Part shown: piece by piece, positions 1 through 9,100 of the stretch
Position numbering within the stretch: the stretch's first letter is position 1
Layout: each line of letters begins with the position of its first letter
Origin: Bacteroidaceae bacterium
GTDB lineage: Bacteria; Bacteroidota; Bacteroidia; Bacteroidales; Bacteroidaceae
Assembly: GCA_017559845.1 (NCBI GenBank)
Contig: JAFYQQ010000082.1
Span: 1 to 64,000 of the forward strand
Direction of reading: 5' to 3'
Length of the DNA: 64,000 bases
Program-made: the position numbers and the translations under genes
Notes under the pieces: generated by a model
What the model was told of the DNA's origin: nothing
Seen by the model: only the letters and a program-made list of their open reading frames with translations
Databases searched by the model: none

Positions 1-918
1 ATTCCTTTGAGTTTCACCGTTGCCGGCGTACTCCCCAGGTGGGATACTTAACGCTTTCGCTAAGCCACCGACATTGTATCGCCGGCAGCGAGTATCCATC
101 GTTTACTGTGTGGACTACCAGGGTATCTAATCCTGTTCGATACCCACACTTTCGAGCATCAGTGTCAGTTGCACCCCAGAAGGCTGCCTTCGCAATCGGA
201 GTTCTTCATGATATCTAAACATTTCACCGCTACACCATGAATTCCACCTTCCTCTTGTGCACTCAAGCCCGCCAGTTCCAACTGCACGGCTGTAGTTGAG
301 CTACAGTATTTCACAGCTGGCTTAACAGGCCACCTACGCTCCCTTTAAACCCAATAAATCCGGATAACGCTCGCATCCTCCGTATTACCGCGGCTGCTGG
401 CACGGAATTAGCCGATGCTTATTCGTACGGTACATACAAAATCCCAACACGTGGGACACTTTATTCCCGAACAAAAGAGGTTTACAACCCGTAGGGCCGT
501 CATCCCTCACGCTACTTGGCTGGTTCAGGCTCTCGCCCATTGACCAATATTCCTCACTGCTGCCTCCCGTAGGTGTTTGGACCGTGTCTCAGTTCCAGTG
601 TGGGGGACCTTCCTCTCAGAACCCCTAATGATCGAAGGCTAGGTGGGCCGTTACCCCGCCTACTACCTAATCATACGCATCCTCATCCGCGGCCGGAAAA
701 CCTTTAGTGGAAACTCCATGCGGAGTGACCACGCCATCGGGTATTAATCCATCTTTCGATGGGCTATCCCCGAGCCGCGGGCAGATTGGATACGTGTTAC
801 GCACCCGTGCGCCGGTCGCCATCAAACAAAGCAAGCTTTGTTCATGCTGCCCCTCGACTTGCATGTGTTAAGCCTGTAGCTAGCGTTCATCCAGAGCCAG
901 GATCAAACACTTCATTGT
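1..918 (-). rRNA. rrs: 16S ribosomal RNA, 5' part (3' part lies outside the window)
   Basis: The reverse strand carries universal 16S landmarks in order: the start of the gene near 918, the CCTACGGGAGGCAGCAG block near 560-580, the GTGCCAGCAGCCGCGGTAA block near 390-410, and the GGATTAGATACCCTGGTAGT block near 120-140. The window cuts the gene near E. coli position 920. The 5' end was set by alignment to the E. coli start, so the exact first base is approximate. Sequence character is Bacteroidales, Prevotella-like. Relative to E. coli numbering the bases at positions 10 and 26 both read U where A is usual (window positions 909 and 893). Confidence 0.98.
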
Positions 919-1121
919 AAAATAATATATATATGCCATAACGGCAAATATGCTGAAATATTCACGGAATGAATCATCCTACCCTGTCCCGCTCTCAATC
1001 TAAATTGAATCGACGGTTCGCTTCCTTTTATAAAAAAGCTTGTACTACATTTCCTTAATGTCTTATGTGAAATCTTTCAAAGAACTCTGTCGCAAACGCC
1101 GTTGTTTCTCATTTGCGGGTG

Positions 1122-1153
1122 CAAAGGTAGACACTTTCCACAACATGACAAAA
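1122..1153 (-). promoter_or_regulatory. rRNA operon promoter (Bacteroidetes -33/-7)
   Basis: On the minus strand a -7 element TACCTTTG lies at 1129-1122 and a -33 element TTTTG at 1153-1149, with 19 bases between. This matches the Bacteroidetes primary sigma consensus. Transcription would start near 1115, leaving a leader of roughly 200 bases before mature 16S RNA. Confidence 0.75.
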
Positions 1154-1260
1154 CATTCAGGCAACTTTTTTCAAAAGAAATCTAAAAAATATCTAATACA
1201 CATTATTATATATTATATAGGACAGGAAACGTGAGCTAAGATAAATAAAATACCGTATTC

Positions 1261-1293
1261 TTTTGGCCTGTTATATAATTTTCTATATCTTTG
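1261..1293 (+). promoter_or_regulatory. promoter of the MscS channel gene
   Basis: TTTTG at 1261-1265 and TATCTTTG at 1286-1293 are separated by 20 bases, a canonical Bacteroidetes promoter. The gene start lies 38 bases downstream. The 919-1331 gap holds only this promoter and the divergent rRNA promoter with its leader; I see no gene in it. Confidence 0.75.
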
Positions 1294-1331
1294 CCGTGTC
1301 ATAATAATAACTACATTAATATTATAATTCT

Positions 1332-2207
1332 ATGTTTTCATTTTTATCAATAGAAGGTGCGGCGGAACAGACCGCAGAAATTGTGAAAAATGTTCAGAAC
1401 GTAAATCTTGAGCAAGTTATTCAACAAGTTATCACTTTTTGTGTTGACGCAGGAAAAAGTATACTTCTGGCGGCAGTCATATTCATTGCCGGACGCTTCC
1501 TTATTTCTGTCATCAACCGTTTGGTTGCCCAGATGATGGAACGCAGAAAAATTGATGCCACCATCCAGTCTTTCCTGCGCAGCTTTATCAACATCCTGCT
1601 GACCATTCTGTTGCTGATTTCCGTTGTCAGTGCGTTGGGTGTGAACACCACTTCATTCGCTGCGTTGCTCGCATCTGCGGGTGTGGCTGTGGGTATGGCA
1701 TTGAGCGGCAACTTGCAGAACCTTGCCGGAGGACTGATCATCCTTTTGTTCAAGCCATATAAGGTGGGTGATTATGTCGATGCACAAGGTGTGAGCGGGA
1801 CCGTTAAGGAAATCCAAATTTTCCACACCGTCTTGGTTACCCCAGACAACAAGATCATCTATGTTCCTAACGGCAGTCTGAGCAGCGGCAGTGTAACCAA
1901 TTACAGTTTGAGCCAGTTGAGAAGAGTTGACTGGACTGTTGGCGTTGAATATGGCACAGAGATTGAAAAAGTTCGCCAAACCGTACTTGATTTGATTAAG
2001 AAAGACGGCCGTATTCTCACTGAACCTGCACCCTTCATCGCTTTGAGCGCATTGGCTGACAGCAGCGTAAACATTACCATCCGAGTTTGGGTTAAAAACG
2101 AGGACTATTGGGGTGTGTTCTTTGACATGAACCAGAATATCTACGAGGTATTCAACCGCGAAGGCATCTCATTCCCCTTCCCCCAAGTTACAGTGCATCA
2201 GGCATAA
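1332..2207 (+). CDS. mscS: MscS-family small-conductance mechanosensitive channel
   Basis: Inner-membrane channel that releases solutes when membrane tension rises on hypo-osmotic shock. The 291-residue length fits the short MscS class. Hydrophobic helices lie at about residues 42-62, 84-104 and 108-140. The third carries the Gly/Ala-rich pore pattern (ASAGVAVGMALSGNLQNLAG, 114-133) followed by LFKPYKVGDYV, the family signature entering the cytoplasmic beta domain. The first ATG after the promoter is used. It is monocistronic, with its own promoter and a hairpin terminator shared with the convergent ybjQ-like gene. Confidence 0.93.
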   Translation: MFSFLSIEGAAEQTAEIVKNVQNVNLEQVIQQVITFCVDAGKSILLAAVIFIAGRFLISVINRLVAQMMERRKIDATIQSFLRSFINILLTILLLISVVSALGVNTTSFAALLASAGVAVGMALSGNLQNLAGGLIILLFKPYKVGDYVDAQGVSGTVKEIQIFHTVLVTPDNKIIYVPNGSLSSGSVTNYSLSQLRRVDWTVGVEYGTEIEKVRQTVLDLIKKDGRILTEPAPFIALSALADSSVNITIRVWVKNEDYWGVFFDMNQNIYEVFNREGISFPFPQVTVHQA

Positions 2208-2224
2208 AGAAACCATATTTCACA

Positions 2225-2256
2225 AAAAGGGGCATACCGGAAAGTATGTCCCTTTT
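2225..2256. terminator. bidirectional intrinsic terminator
   Basis: A 13-base stem (2225-2237 with 2244-2256, G-U pairs allowed) with A-rich and T-rich flanks sits between two convergent genes and can stop transcription from both sides. Confidence 0.8.
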
Positions 2257-2276
2257 CTTTTTATCAACCTTTACAT

Positions 2277-2588
2277 TCAAATGCGGACAGCCGTGCCGCT
2301 ACAAGTAACCATCAGCATGGACTGGCCTACCGTTTCATAATCAATGTCTATTCCAACAACGGCATTGGCTCCAAGGACAGACGCGCGAGCCTCCATTTCC
2401 TTTAAAGCCTTATCCTTTGCCTGCTGAAGCAGATTCTCATAGGTTCCGCTGCGCCCGCCAAAGAAATCAGTAAGCGAAGCCTTGAAGTCTCTCAGGAAAT
2501 TTGCACCAGAAATCACTTCTCCGGTTACAACCCCTATGTACTCCTTGATTGGATGTCCTTCAAGCTGTGGTGTTGTAGAAAGTATCAT
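2277..2588 (-). CDS. YbjQ/UPF0145 family heavy-metal-binding domain protein
   Basis: 103 residues, the usual size of the family. Conserved features are visible: [17 protein letters not shown] in the first half, a Lys/Glu-rich helix, then [14 protein letters not shown] and the C-terminal strand. The fold forms a small pentameric barrel; its cellular role is not established, and the metal-binding label comes from the family name. It lies 21 bases downstream of ferritin on the same strand, so co-transcription with an iron-storage gene is plausible. Confidence 0.88.
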   Translation of the reverse strand: MILSTTPQLEGHPIKEYIGVVTGEVISGANFLRDFKASLTDFFGGRSGTYENLLQQAKDKALKEMEARASVLGANAVVGIDIDYETVGQSMLMVTCSGTAVRI

Positions 2589-2609
2589 AAAATTGTCATT
2601 TAGAGATTT

Positions 2610-3134
2610 TTAATCTGCCGATGCGGCAAGCGGAGATGCCTGGGTATATGTCCGGGCAGCCAAATCCTTATCAAGCATGTACATGCCATACTTGTTGCCT
2701 TCCACTGCCTCTACGGCCGTTATCATGTCGCGTGCGGACTCTTCTTCCTCCACCTGTTCGTCGATGAACCATACGAGGCGGTTGATGGATGCGAAATCAC
2801 GGTCTTCATTGGCGATGAACGCCAGGTTGTTGATCAGCGATGTAACCTTCTTTTCATGTTCAAGCGTCTGTTTGAACATGTCCAGCACAGTGTCCCATTT
2901 TGAAGGAACCTCGGCAATGGGCAAAAGGGTTACCTTGGCATCCACACTGTTGAGGTAGTTCATGAAGATGCGGGCATGGTCCTGTTCTTCCTGGAACTGT
3001 ACATAAAACCAGTTTGCCACTCCCTTATAGCCTTTGTTCTCGGCATCCAAAGACATGGCCAAGTAAAGATAAGCAGACCAAAGTTCGGCATTGATCTGTG
3101 CATTGATTGCTTCGTGAAGTTGTTTGCTTAACAT
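2610..3134 (-). CDS. ftnA: non-heme ferritin (iron storage)
   Basis: Cytoplasmic 24-mer cage that oxidises Fe(II) and stores it as ferric mineral. The 174 residues are typical of prokaryotic FtnA. Ferroxidase ligands fall at positions matching E. coli FtnA: E17, E50, H53, E94, Q127 and E130. The gap to the upstream PHP gene is only 36 bases and I see no clear promoter in it. The gene may be read from the upstream promoter or from one inside that gene. Confidence 0.96.
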   Translation of the reverse strand: MLSKQLHEAINAQINAELWSAYLYLAMSLDAENKGYKGVANWFYVQFQEEQDHARIFMNYLNSVDAKVTLLPIAEVPSKWDTVLDMFKQTLEHEKKVTSLINNLAFIANEDRDFASINRLVWFIDEQVEEEESARDMITAVEAVEGNKYGMYMLDKDLAARTYTQASPLAASAD

Positions 3135-3170
3135 AACATTTAAATTTTAATGGTTCAACAATAAGAGTGT

Positions 3171-4370
3171 TTAAAACAAATGATAACCCAGTCTGAATTC
3201 GGGATGCTTCTTTTCTCCCGGAATCCATAGGTTTTCTACAGTGAAGACTACCTCCTTGTCGCGGCTCACATTAAAGTCGCGCGAGGTAAAAGGGCGCAAC
3301 TGTATGGGATTTCCGCCAAAGTTCAGGACAAAGTGCATGGAGGTGGGATTGGTCATGCGCACCCTGCGCTGTTTTTTATCCTTCCCAAAGAGTGTCTCAT
3401 ATTTGATGCAGGCCTGGAAGAAATCTCTTACCAATTGCTCCTCACCGGCAATGGTGCCAAAGGAATAGGCCAATGTGCGACGTGCCTGCAAGGCTTCCTT
3501 CACAGCTTCAAGAGACTTTTCCTTTGCAAGGATAAGGGTCATGTTGCGCTGGTGCCCCACAGCCACATAGTCTTTCGATGTGGTGCTGTGGATGTCGGTG
3601 TTCGCCGCCATGAAAAGTTTCTTTTCTGAAGCGCGGCTCACCACGGTGGGATAAAACTCGCCGCCGTTCATGATCTCCACACCGTCAATCAGATTCTGCT
3701 CATATACTTGCTTCTCAAAATCGATTATCTCCAAGTCCTTGCGGCGCCATCCGGGATGGTTCTGCATGATTAACGCTCCCTGCTCGCGGGCGTTCTTTAT
3801 AGACACGATGGGGTCGGCATCATAAACCGTATTGGCATCCTTTACGAAAAGGGCATTATAATGACCCACTTTCAGCGGGTCGCGGGTAATCTCCACACCG
3901 GGAATGAGCAAAAGTCCGCTCTGATCCGCAACCCGTTGGGTCTCACGCACCGGGAGGTTAAGGTCTGCGAGTATTCCACGCTCATCTGCCGCTTTTCCTG
4001 TGATGCCGGCATTTACAGCCTTGGTGCCTTCGGGCACATAGCCTTTCAGGAAGGAAATCATCTGCCCCTCCCACTTGCGGTATTCCACATGGTCTGTGAT
4101 GGCAATCACGTCCAGACCGTCTGTCCATGCCTCCTGTACACGATATTCGGGTGTCACGCTTCCATCTGAATAAATGGTGTGGATATGCAAGTCGCTCTTC
4201 AGCACCACATACTTGTTCACGTTGGGCAGAATGAACTCGTTGCGCAGTACATCGTTGCGCATGGTATGGCGCATCATGTCCTTGTTGTTCTTGTCCTGGT
4301 AATAGATGGATTGTGCCGCAGCAGAGAAACTGGCCGCAAATGCAAAAGCAAAAAGAAAAAGTTTTTTCAT
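3171..4370 (-). CDS. secreted PHP-domain phosphoesterase (Sb-PDE-like)
   Basis: The start chosen is the ATG at 4370 (MKKLFLFAFAFAASFSAAAQ), which gives a clean signal peptide. An in-frame start 11 codons upstream would bury it. The 399-residue protein carries a polymerase/histidinol-phosphatase (PHP) fold: SDLHIHTIYSDGSVTPEYRV near residue 55-75, then AITDHVEY, with later His residues in QNHPGW and NTDIHS as metal ligands. PHP enzymes use two or three metals to cleave phosphoesters. Substrate is unknown; proteins of this layout are often named Sb-PDE family phosphodiesterase. Location is probably periplasmic. Confidence 0.85.
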   Translation of the reverse strand: MKKLFLFAFAFAASFSAAAQSIYYQDKNNKDMMRHTMRNDVLRNEFILPNVNKYVVLKSDLHIHTIYSDGSVTPEYRVQEAWTDGLDVIAITDHVEYRKWEGQMISFLKGYVPEGTKAVNAGITGKAADERGILADLNLPVRETQRVADQSGLLLIPGVEITRDPLKVGHYNALFVKDANTVYDADPIVSIKNAREQGALIMQNHPGWRRKDLEIIDFEKQVYEQNLIDGVEIMNGGEFYPTVVSRASEKKLFMAANTDIHSTTSKDYVAVGHQRNMTLILAKEKSLEAVKEALQARRTLAYSFGTIAGEEQLVRDFFQACIKYETLFGKDKKQRRVRMTNPTSMHFVLNFGGNPIQLRPFTSRDFNVSRDKEVVFTVENLWIPGEKKHPEFRLGYHLF

Positions 4371-4416
4371 CGTATTATTATATCTTAATATGTGTGTTAT
4401 CAACGTAAATCAGACA

Positions 4417-4448
4417 CAAAATTACGAAGAGTTGGAGAAAGGACAAAA
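4417..4448 (-). promoter_or_regulatory. promoter of the PHP-domain gene
   Basis: The minus strand has TAATTTTG at 4424-4417 and TTTTG at 4448-4444, with 19 bases between, about 47 bases upstream of the chosen start. Confidence 0.7.
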
Positions 4449-4506
4449 TAAAAAACCGTTTTTTAGTTTTTTTTAAGATTGCCGGTCGAACAAGCTAGGT
4501 AGAAAA

Positions 4507-4534
4507 AGGCCATGTCCGGTAAAAGACATGGCCT
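4507..4534 (-). terminator. intrinsic terminator of the 4550-5080 gene
   Basis: A perfect 10-base stem, AGGCCATGTC with GACATGGCCT, has an 8-base loop and is followed on the minus strand by a T-rich tract. It lies 15 bases past the stop codon. Confidence 0.85.
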
Positions 4535-4549
4535 CCGCACGCATCCGCC

Positions 4550-5080
4550 TTAGGACTTCCTGCATATTTCTTTCCTGAGCAATTCCACAAAGCCAAGGGC
4601 CTGACTGCCGGTGAGGCAGCGGATTTCCATTATGGGCACATACATGAGCGCCGTATACTGGCTTATCTGAAAGGCCGCAAAACTGCCATCCGTGGCATAG
4701 ATGCTCTCAAACAGCACACGGCCCTTATCTGCGCTCGCAAACATCTTCTCCGCCTCTGAATCAATCTGCACAAGGCACTTGCGCAGCCCCTTAAGGCTCT
4801 CCATGTCCATCTCTACGGATTCGGAGTAAAGAGGGCTGCCGGTGGGCACATAAATCCATTGTTTCCGTTTGGAAAACATAACGGCCACACTTGCTATGAC
4901 AATGAGCACACCGACAAAAAGTCCCGTCATTCCCATACCTTCGTTGGTATTGGAAGAGGCAAACAACGTCAGCGCCGCGCCAAAGGCAAAGGCAAGCACA
5001 CAAAACACAATCATGGGCATATTCACACGGGATTTCACATTGGCCACCTGGCCAATATTCTCAAAAGACAATGATGTCAT
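4550..5080 (-). CDS. hypothetical protein with two membrane helices
   Basis: The ATG at 5080 (MTSLSFENIGQVANVKSR) is preferred because the upstream in-frame extension looks like untranslated leader. The 176-residue protein has two hydrophobic helices near residues 22-42 and 50-70, then a cytoplasmic domain of about 100 residues rich in short alternating strands, with KGRVLFESIYATDG and FQISQYTALMYVP. No family is recognised with confidence. It has its own terminator and is probably monocistronic. Function unknown. Confidence 0.75.
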   Translation of the reverse strand: MTSLSFENIGQVANVKSRVNMPMIVFCVLAFAFGAALTLFASSNTNEGMGMTGLFVGVLIVIASVAVMFSKRKQWIYVPTGSPLYSESVEMDMESLKGLRKCLVQIDSEAEKMFASADKGRVLFESIYATDGSFAAFQISQYTALMYVPIMEIRCLTGSQALGFVELLRKEICRKS

Positions 5081-5221
5081 AATAATCTGATTTTTATTGG
5101 GTTGATTTTCTTTTTTTATAATATATAGTTCACCTGCAAAGCCTGCAAAAAGCATGTAATAAGAATGTACACACCTTACGCAGCTATACAACAGGGAGTA
5201 AAACGGGAAAAAGAAAAACCG

Positions 5222-5653
5222 CTAAATGATGATGTGCCGAATGGCAAAAGTGTACAAGGGCGTAGGATAAATGCGTCCCACGCAACAGTCTGTCCTGTGG
5301 TATGACAGCGACTGCGTCACCCTATATTCCACAAGACGCACAATATGCTTGAACAGCAGGCGGCGGAGGCTCTGTTCGCGCCACAAGGAAGAGAACGGCT
5401 GTACGTTCCTTACGGTATTGAAACCCAAAGAACTGGTACGGGGCGCAATCCCCACCCCACCGCCGTTCAGGTCATACGGATGATGCTGCTTCACGGGAAG
5501 CACCTCTCCCGAAAAGTCCGAATCGGCCATGACACGCACTTCCGTCTGCTCCACACCGGCAGACATGCCGCACTCCGAACCGTCCCAAAAGGACAATCCG
5601 GCCAACAGCACCAGCATCATGCCGACGATTAAAAGAAGCATCTTGCGTTTCAT
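5222..5653 (-). CDS. hypothetical small secreted or membrane-anchored protein
   Basis: The ATG at 5653 gives MKRKMLLLIVGMMLVLLAGL, a signal or anchor segment, then about 120 residues ending in a basic, hydrophobic C-terminus. Total 143 residues. No recognised domain. The promoter-bearing 74-base repeat family ends 17 bases upstream (-7 TACCTTTG at 5678-5671), which strongly supports this start and shows the gene is transcribed. Function unknown. Confidence 0.6.
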   Translation of the reverse strand: MKRKMLLLIVGMMLVLLAGLSFWDGSECGMSAGVEQTEVRVMADSDFSGEVLPVKQHHPYDLNGGGVGIAPRTSSLGFNTVRNVQPFSSLWREQSLRRLLFKHIVRLVEYRVTQSLSYHRTDCCVGRIYPTPLYTFAIRHIII

Positions 5654-5670
5654 CTTCACAAATTTGCGTG

Positions 5671-5769
5671 CAAAGGTACGATTAAGCGAGCGAAAAAACA
5701 AACTTGTTTGAATTTTTCCAAGCGTGAGTACCTTCGGCGACAGCCAAAGTACGATTAAGCGAGCGAAGA
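5671..5769 (-). repeat. promoter-bearing 73/74-base repeat, two partial units
   Basis: Read on the minus strand, the block CGCTCGCTTAATCGTAC followed by TTTG occurs twice, 73 bases apart, separated by GCCGAAGGTACT and a hairpin (CAAAC-AA-GTTTG). The inner copy supplies the -7 TACCTTTG (5678-5671) and, 20 bases upstream, a TTTG -33 element for the gene ending at 5222. The same unit occurs three times at 53126-53340 in front of another gene, in the same orientation relative to that gene. Confidence 0.8.
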
Positions 5770-5827
5770 GACAAAACATATAACTTTCATTTTTGCCTCA
5801 AAATTACTAAAAACTCGTTTCTTATTG

Positions 5828-6017
5828 TGCTCGGCAGAGGCTGCCGCAGGGTTTCTGTGGCCAAAAAATGCTCGGCAGAGGCTGCCGCACGTTATTTTGA
5901 GGTAAAAAAGTGCTCGGCAGGGTCTGCCGGACGTATTTTTGAGGAAAAAAAGTGGTCGGCAGAGGCTGCCGAGCATTTCCTGTGGCTGAAAAGTGTGCGG
6001 CAGCCTCTGCCGCGCAC
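5828..6017. repeat. five-unit tandem hairpin array (41-42 base period)
   Basis: Units begin at 5828, 5869, 5911, 5953 and 5994. Each has a GC-rich palindrome of the form CGGCAGAGGCTGCCG followed by an A-rich spacer. The palindromes are kept while spacers drift. The array lies between the 3' end of the helicase gene and the promoter of the next minus-strand gene, so it would sit in the 3' untranslated region of the helicase transcript. Short open frames through it merely translate the repeat and are not called. The 5654-6142 gap holds this array and the promoter repeat only. Confidence 0.85.
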
Positions 6018-6142
6018 AAAATTTCACGAAAGAACTATTCGGATGTGGGAATTTCTCATATTTGCCGCGCTGCACTCCCCTGCTCCTTTCGACAGACTTG
6101 GCGACAGAAAGAGGAAAAACATCAGAAAGTGGGCAGGAGTTC

Positions 6143-9100
6143 TTATTCAGGAAAAGTTGTAGACCCTATTTCCTCAATCAAACGGCGGTGAACCTCGTCC
6201 AATGAGAGGATGGCGGGATTGCCGATGAGCACAAGCTGCTCACGGGCACGGGTCAGGGCCACATTCAGTTTTCGGTCTATTACCGCCCCCTGCTCCACAA
6301 AGGACTGGCTGCAGAGGAACTGGAGCTGATAGGGCTGGCGAACCGTAAAGCCATAGATGATGACATCGCGCTGGCTGCCCTGGTATCGTTCCACCGTATC
6401 CACAGTGATTCCGTCCAGTTCGGGTATGCCCAAGCTTGCTATCTCCTGCATCACCTGTACAATCTGGAGGCGGTAAGGGACAATCACGCCCACACTTTCA
6501 TGGGGGAGGAAGGGTTTCCGGTTCTGACGGTAGAGACGATACACACTCTGCACTGTGCGGGCAATCATGCGGGCCTCGCAGGCATTTGTTTTCGGGGAAA
6601 GATTGTCAACGGGTGCTGACGATGGGAAGAAAACCGTGCGCCGGCTGGCCAGAATCTGCTGCAAGGGGCAGTCCGCATCCACCACCGGGAAATGCAGCGG
6701 AGAAAGCTGGTGAGGAAGGGGCACAGGACCGAGATTATCCTCATAGAAAGACTTCACGGCAAAGTGTGCCACATCGGGATGCATGCGTCCCTGACGAGTA
6801 AAGGTAAACATATAAGGGGATTCTGTGCCAAAGGCCCTCTCCTGAAGTCGCACCAAGCGTTGGAAAAGGGATTCGCGGCAGTCCATCAGTCCCATTCCGT
6901 TCAAGAGGGGATCGCTGACGGCAGAGGTCTGGGACGGTTGCAGCACCACGGCTGGCAGTTGTTTGTGGTCGCCAATCATGACAAACTTCTTGATGGAAGG
7001 CTCGCCGTGGCACGTTGCGCAAAGGATGCCCATAATCTGCGGCTCCAGAATTTGCGAGGCTTCGTCGATAATGGCCATGTCGAAGGTCTTGAGCTGCAAC
7101 AATTCGGCATGGGAAGAAATGCTGCTGGTGGTTCCCACGAACACGCGGGTTTGTCTGAGCAGATGGTCAATGTCGTCTATTCTGCCCAAAGGTTTGATGC
7201 GCTGTTCCAAAAGATAAGGGTGGTAGGCCTCGCTGCAAGCATGGGGCCTGCCAATACGGATGAAGTCGATGCCATGTTGCACCAACTTGCTGCAAATCTC
7301 GTCCACCGCCCTGTTCGTATAGGAGAGCAACAACACGGACTCTTCCGGATGGGCCAATGTTTCCAGCAGGATATTGACCAACCCGAAGGAGGTTTTTCCC
7401 GTTCCCGGGGGGCCAACAAGCATGAAATAGTCCTTTGCCTGTCGGGCACGCAGAACCAGTTGGTTGAAATGGGGGCACTTTCCGTCCATGGAAAAGTCCA
7501 GGCAAAGGGCAACAGCTGGGTCTGCTTCCGGCTGGCGCTGTGCCATAAGCAGCCGCCTTCTGTCCTCGGTGGTGGTCAGCAAGGAATACACGGAGCGGTA
7601 AAGTGCGGAGAAACCGGATTCTACACAATCATGCTCAACAGCCCACACCCTGCTGTCCGTCTGTTCAAAAATGCGGCGATTCCTTTGCGGTGTTCTAAGC
7701 TGCAATTCCACCGAATCAAGATTGAACGCCAGAATGGTACATCGGAATAATATGGTTCCGCACGCATTGGGAACAGTATTGTCCGGATAGGCATACATGA
7801 TTACGCTGTCGCCCTTTCTGAAATTCGGTATGCCCAATTCATTGGTTTCGGAGAATTGCAGGACCACCTGTTCCGTTCCGTTTTCATCGCGGTCAATGGT
7901 CTGTATGATTTTCAGATCTAAAAGGATGTTGCCGGCCAGCAGTTTCTCTTCCAAGGAACATTTCCAAAGAGATGCCATACCGTCGGCCTCGCGTCCCGGT
8001 GCACCAATCTTGGCAAGCAGGTGTTCCTGTGCCACAAAACCCGTCATGCGGTGGTAATAGGCTTTAGCTTCCGCCGGTGCGTTCTTCACGGCATCCAGCA
8101 AGCGGGCAAGCGGATCTTTTACATATTCGTTCCAGAAACGGTCGCTGCACCCAACCCCACGAAAATGTTCGGGAACAAGCTGTTCCAGCAGCTGCGTGCC
8201 GCCCTTGCACAATCTGAAGTTGAGCCATACCATCTGGTTGCGTATCTGCAAAGCCTGCTTCAACAACTGCGGTGCCGCACCCTCTTTCAACAATCCGTCC
8301 TCATACTTGGAATAGAGCAGATAGCAGGAAATGTCGTCGTTGCGGATACCGAATCCGTAATGCAGCATGGCCTGATAAAGCAACATTTGTACATAGTGGC
8401 TCTCAACGTGCCTGTTGCGGAATTCGTCGCGCTTGCCCGATTTCTGTTCCATCAGCACACGGCAGTCGTCCGTTATAAGGTCCATACGGCCTTGCAGCCC
8501 CAACGCCTCGCACATGAACGACGCCTCCAGCAAGACATGGTCCATATCCAGGGCCTTGTCGTGCCGCACTGCCTGTTGCAGAATCTTCCTGATATTGGCC
8601 AACTGGCTTTGTGCTTTGGAATGGAAACCGGAGAACTGGTCTTTTACAGAAAGAATCTGAAGCACGTTCATGTGCATGAAACGCCTTGCGGAATCGGCAT
8701 ATCCGTCTTCTGCCTCCGTGGAGGCTCTCTGTCGGCTGACTTCCTCATCGAGCAACTGGCCGGCAAAGTTTCCGAGCAGAGTGGCGGGCGAAGCTTCCTT
8801 TGTGCCCAAGCGATTTGTCAAGTGGGCGTATGGCGTAATTCCATATGCCTTGAAACAGGCGGCAACGGTGGAAACGTCTACCAGATAATCCGGCTCCAGG
8901 ATTATTACCTCGGGATGAAAAATTCCTTCCCTCGCGACGCAGTTCAGCAAGCCCAATTGTGTGCCGACGTTCAGCAAGGGTTTCAAATGTGCCCAACCGC
9001 CCAAATGGCCATTGTCATCCACATAATCAATGGATATCTGCTCTTCAAAACCATCCTCCGGAACAGCCAGAATGTAACGGTCGTCCCAAGAAAGCACGCT

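Noticed and set aside
667..864. Small minus-strand open frame
   Set aside because: It lies inside the 16S rRNA gene.
1040..1234. Small plus-strand open frame of 64 codons
   Set aside because: It overlaps the rRNA leader and promoter on the opposite strand; no start signal and low-complexity C-terminus.
5755..6075. Short minus-strand frame through the hairpin array encoding a repeated Leu/Pro/Arg peptide
   Set aside because: It translates the palindromic repeat; all frames on both strands stay open through it, so openness is not evidence. No start context or promoter supports it.
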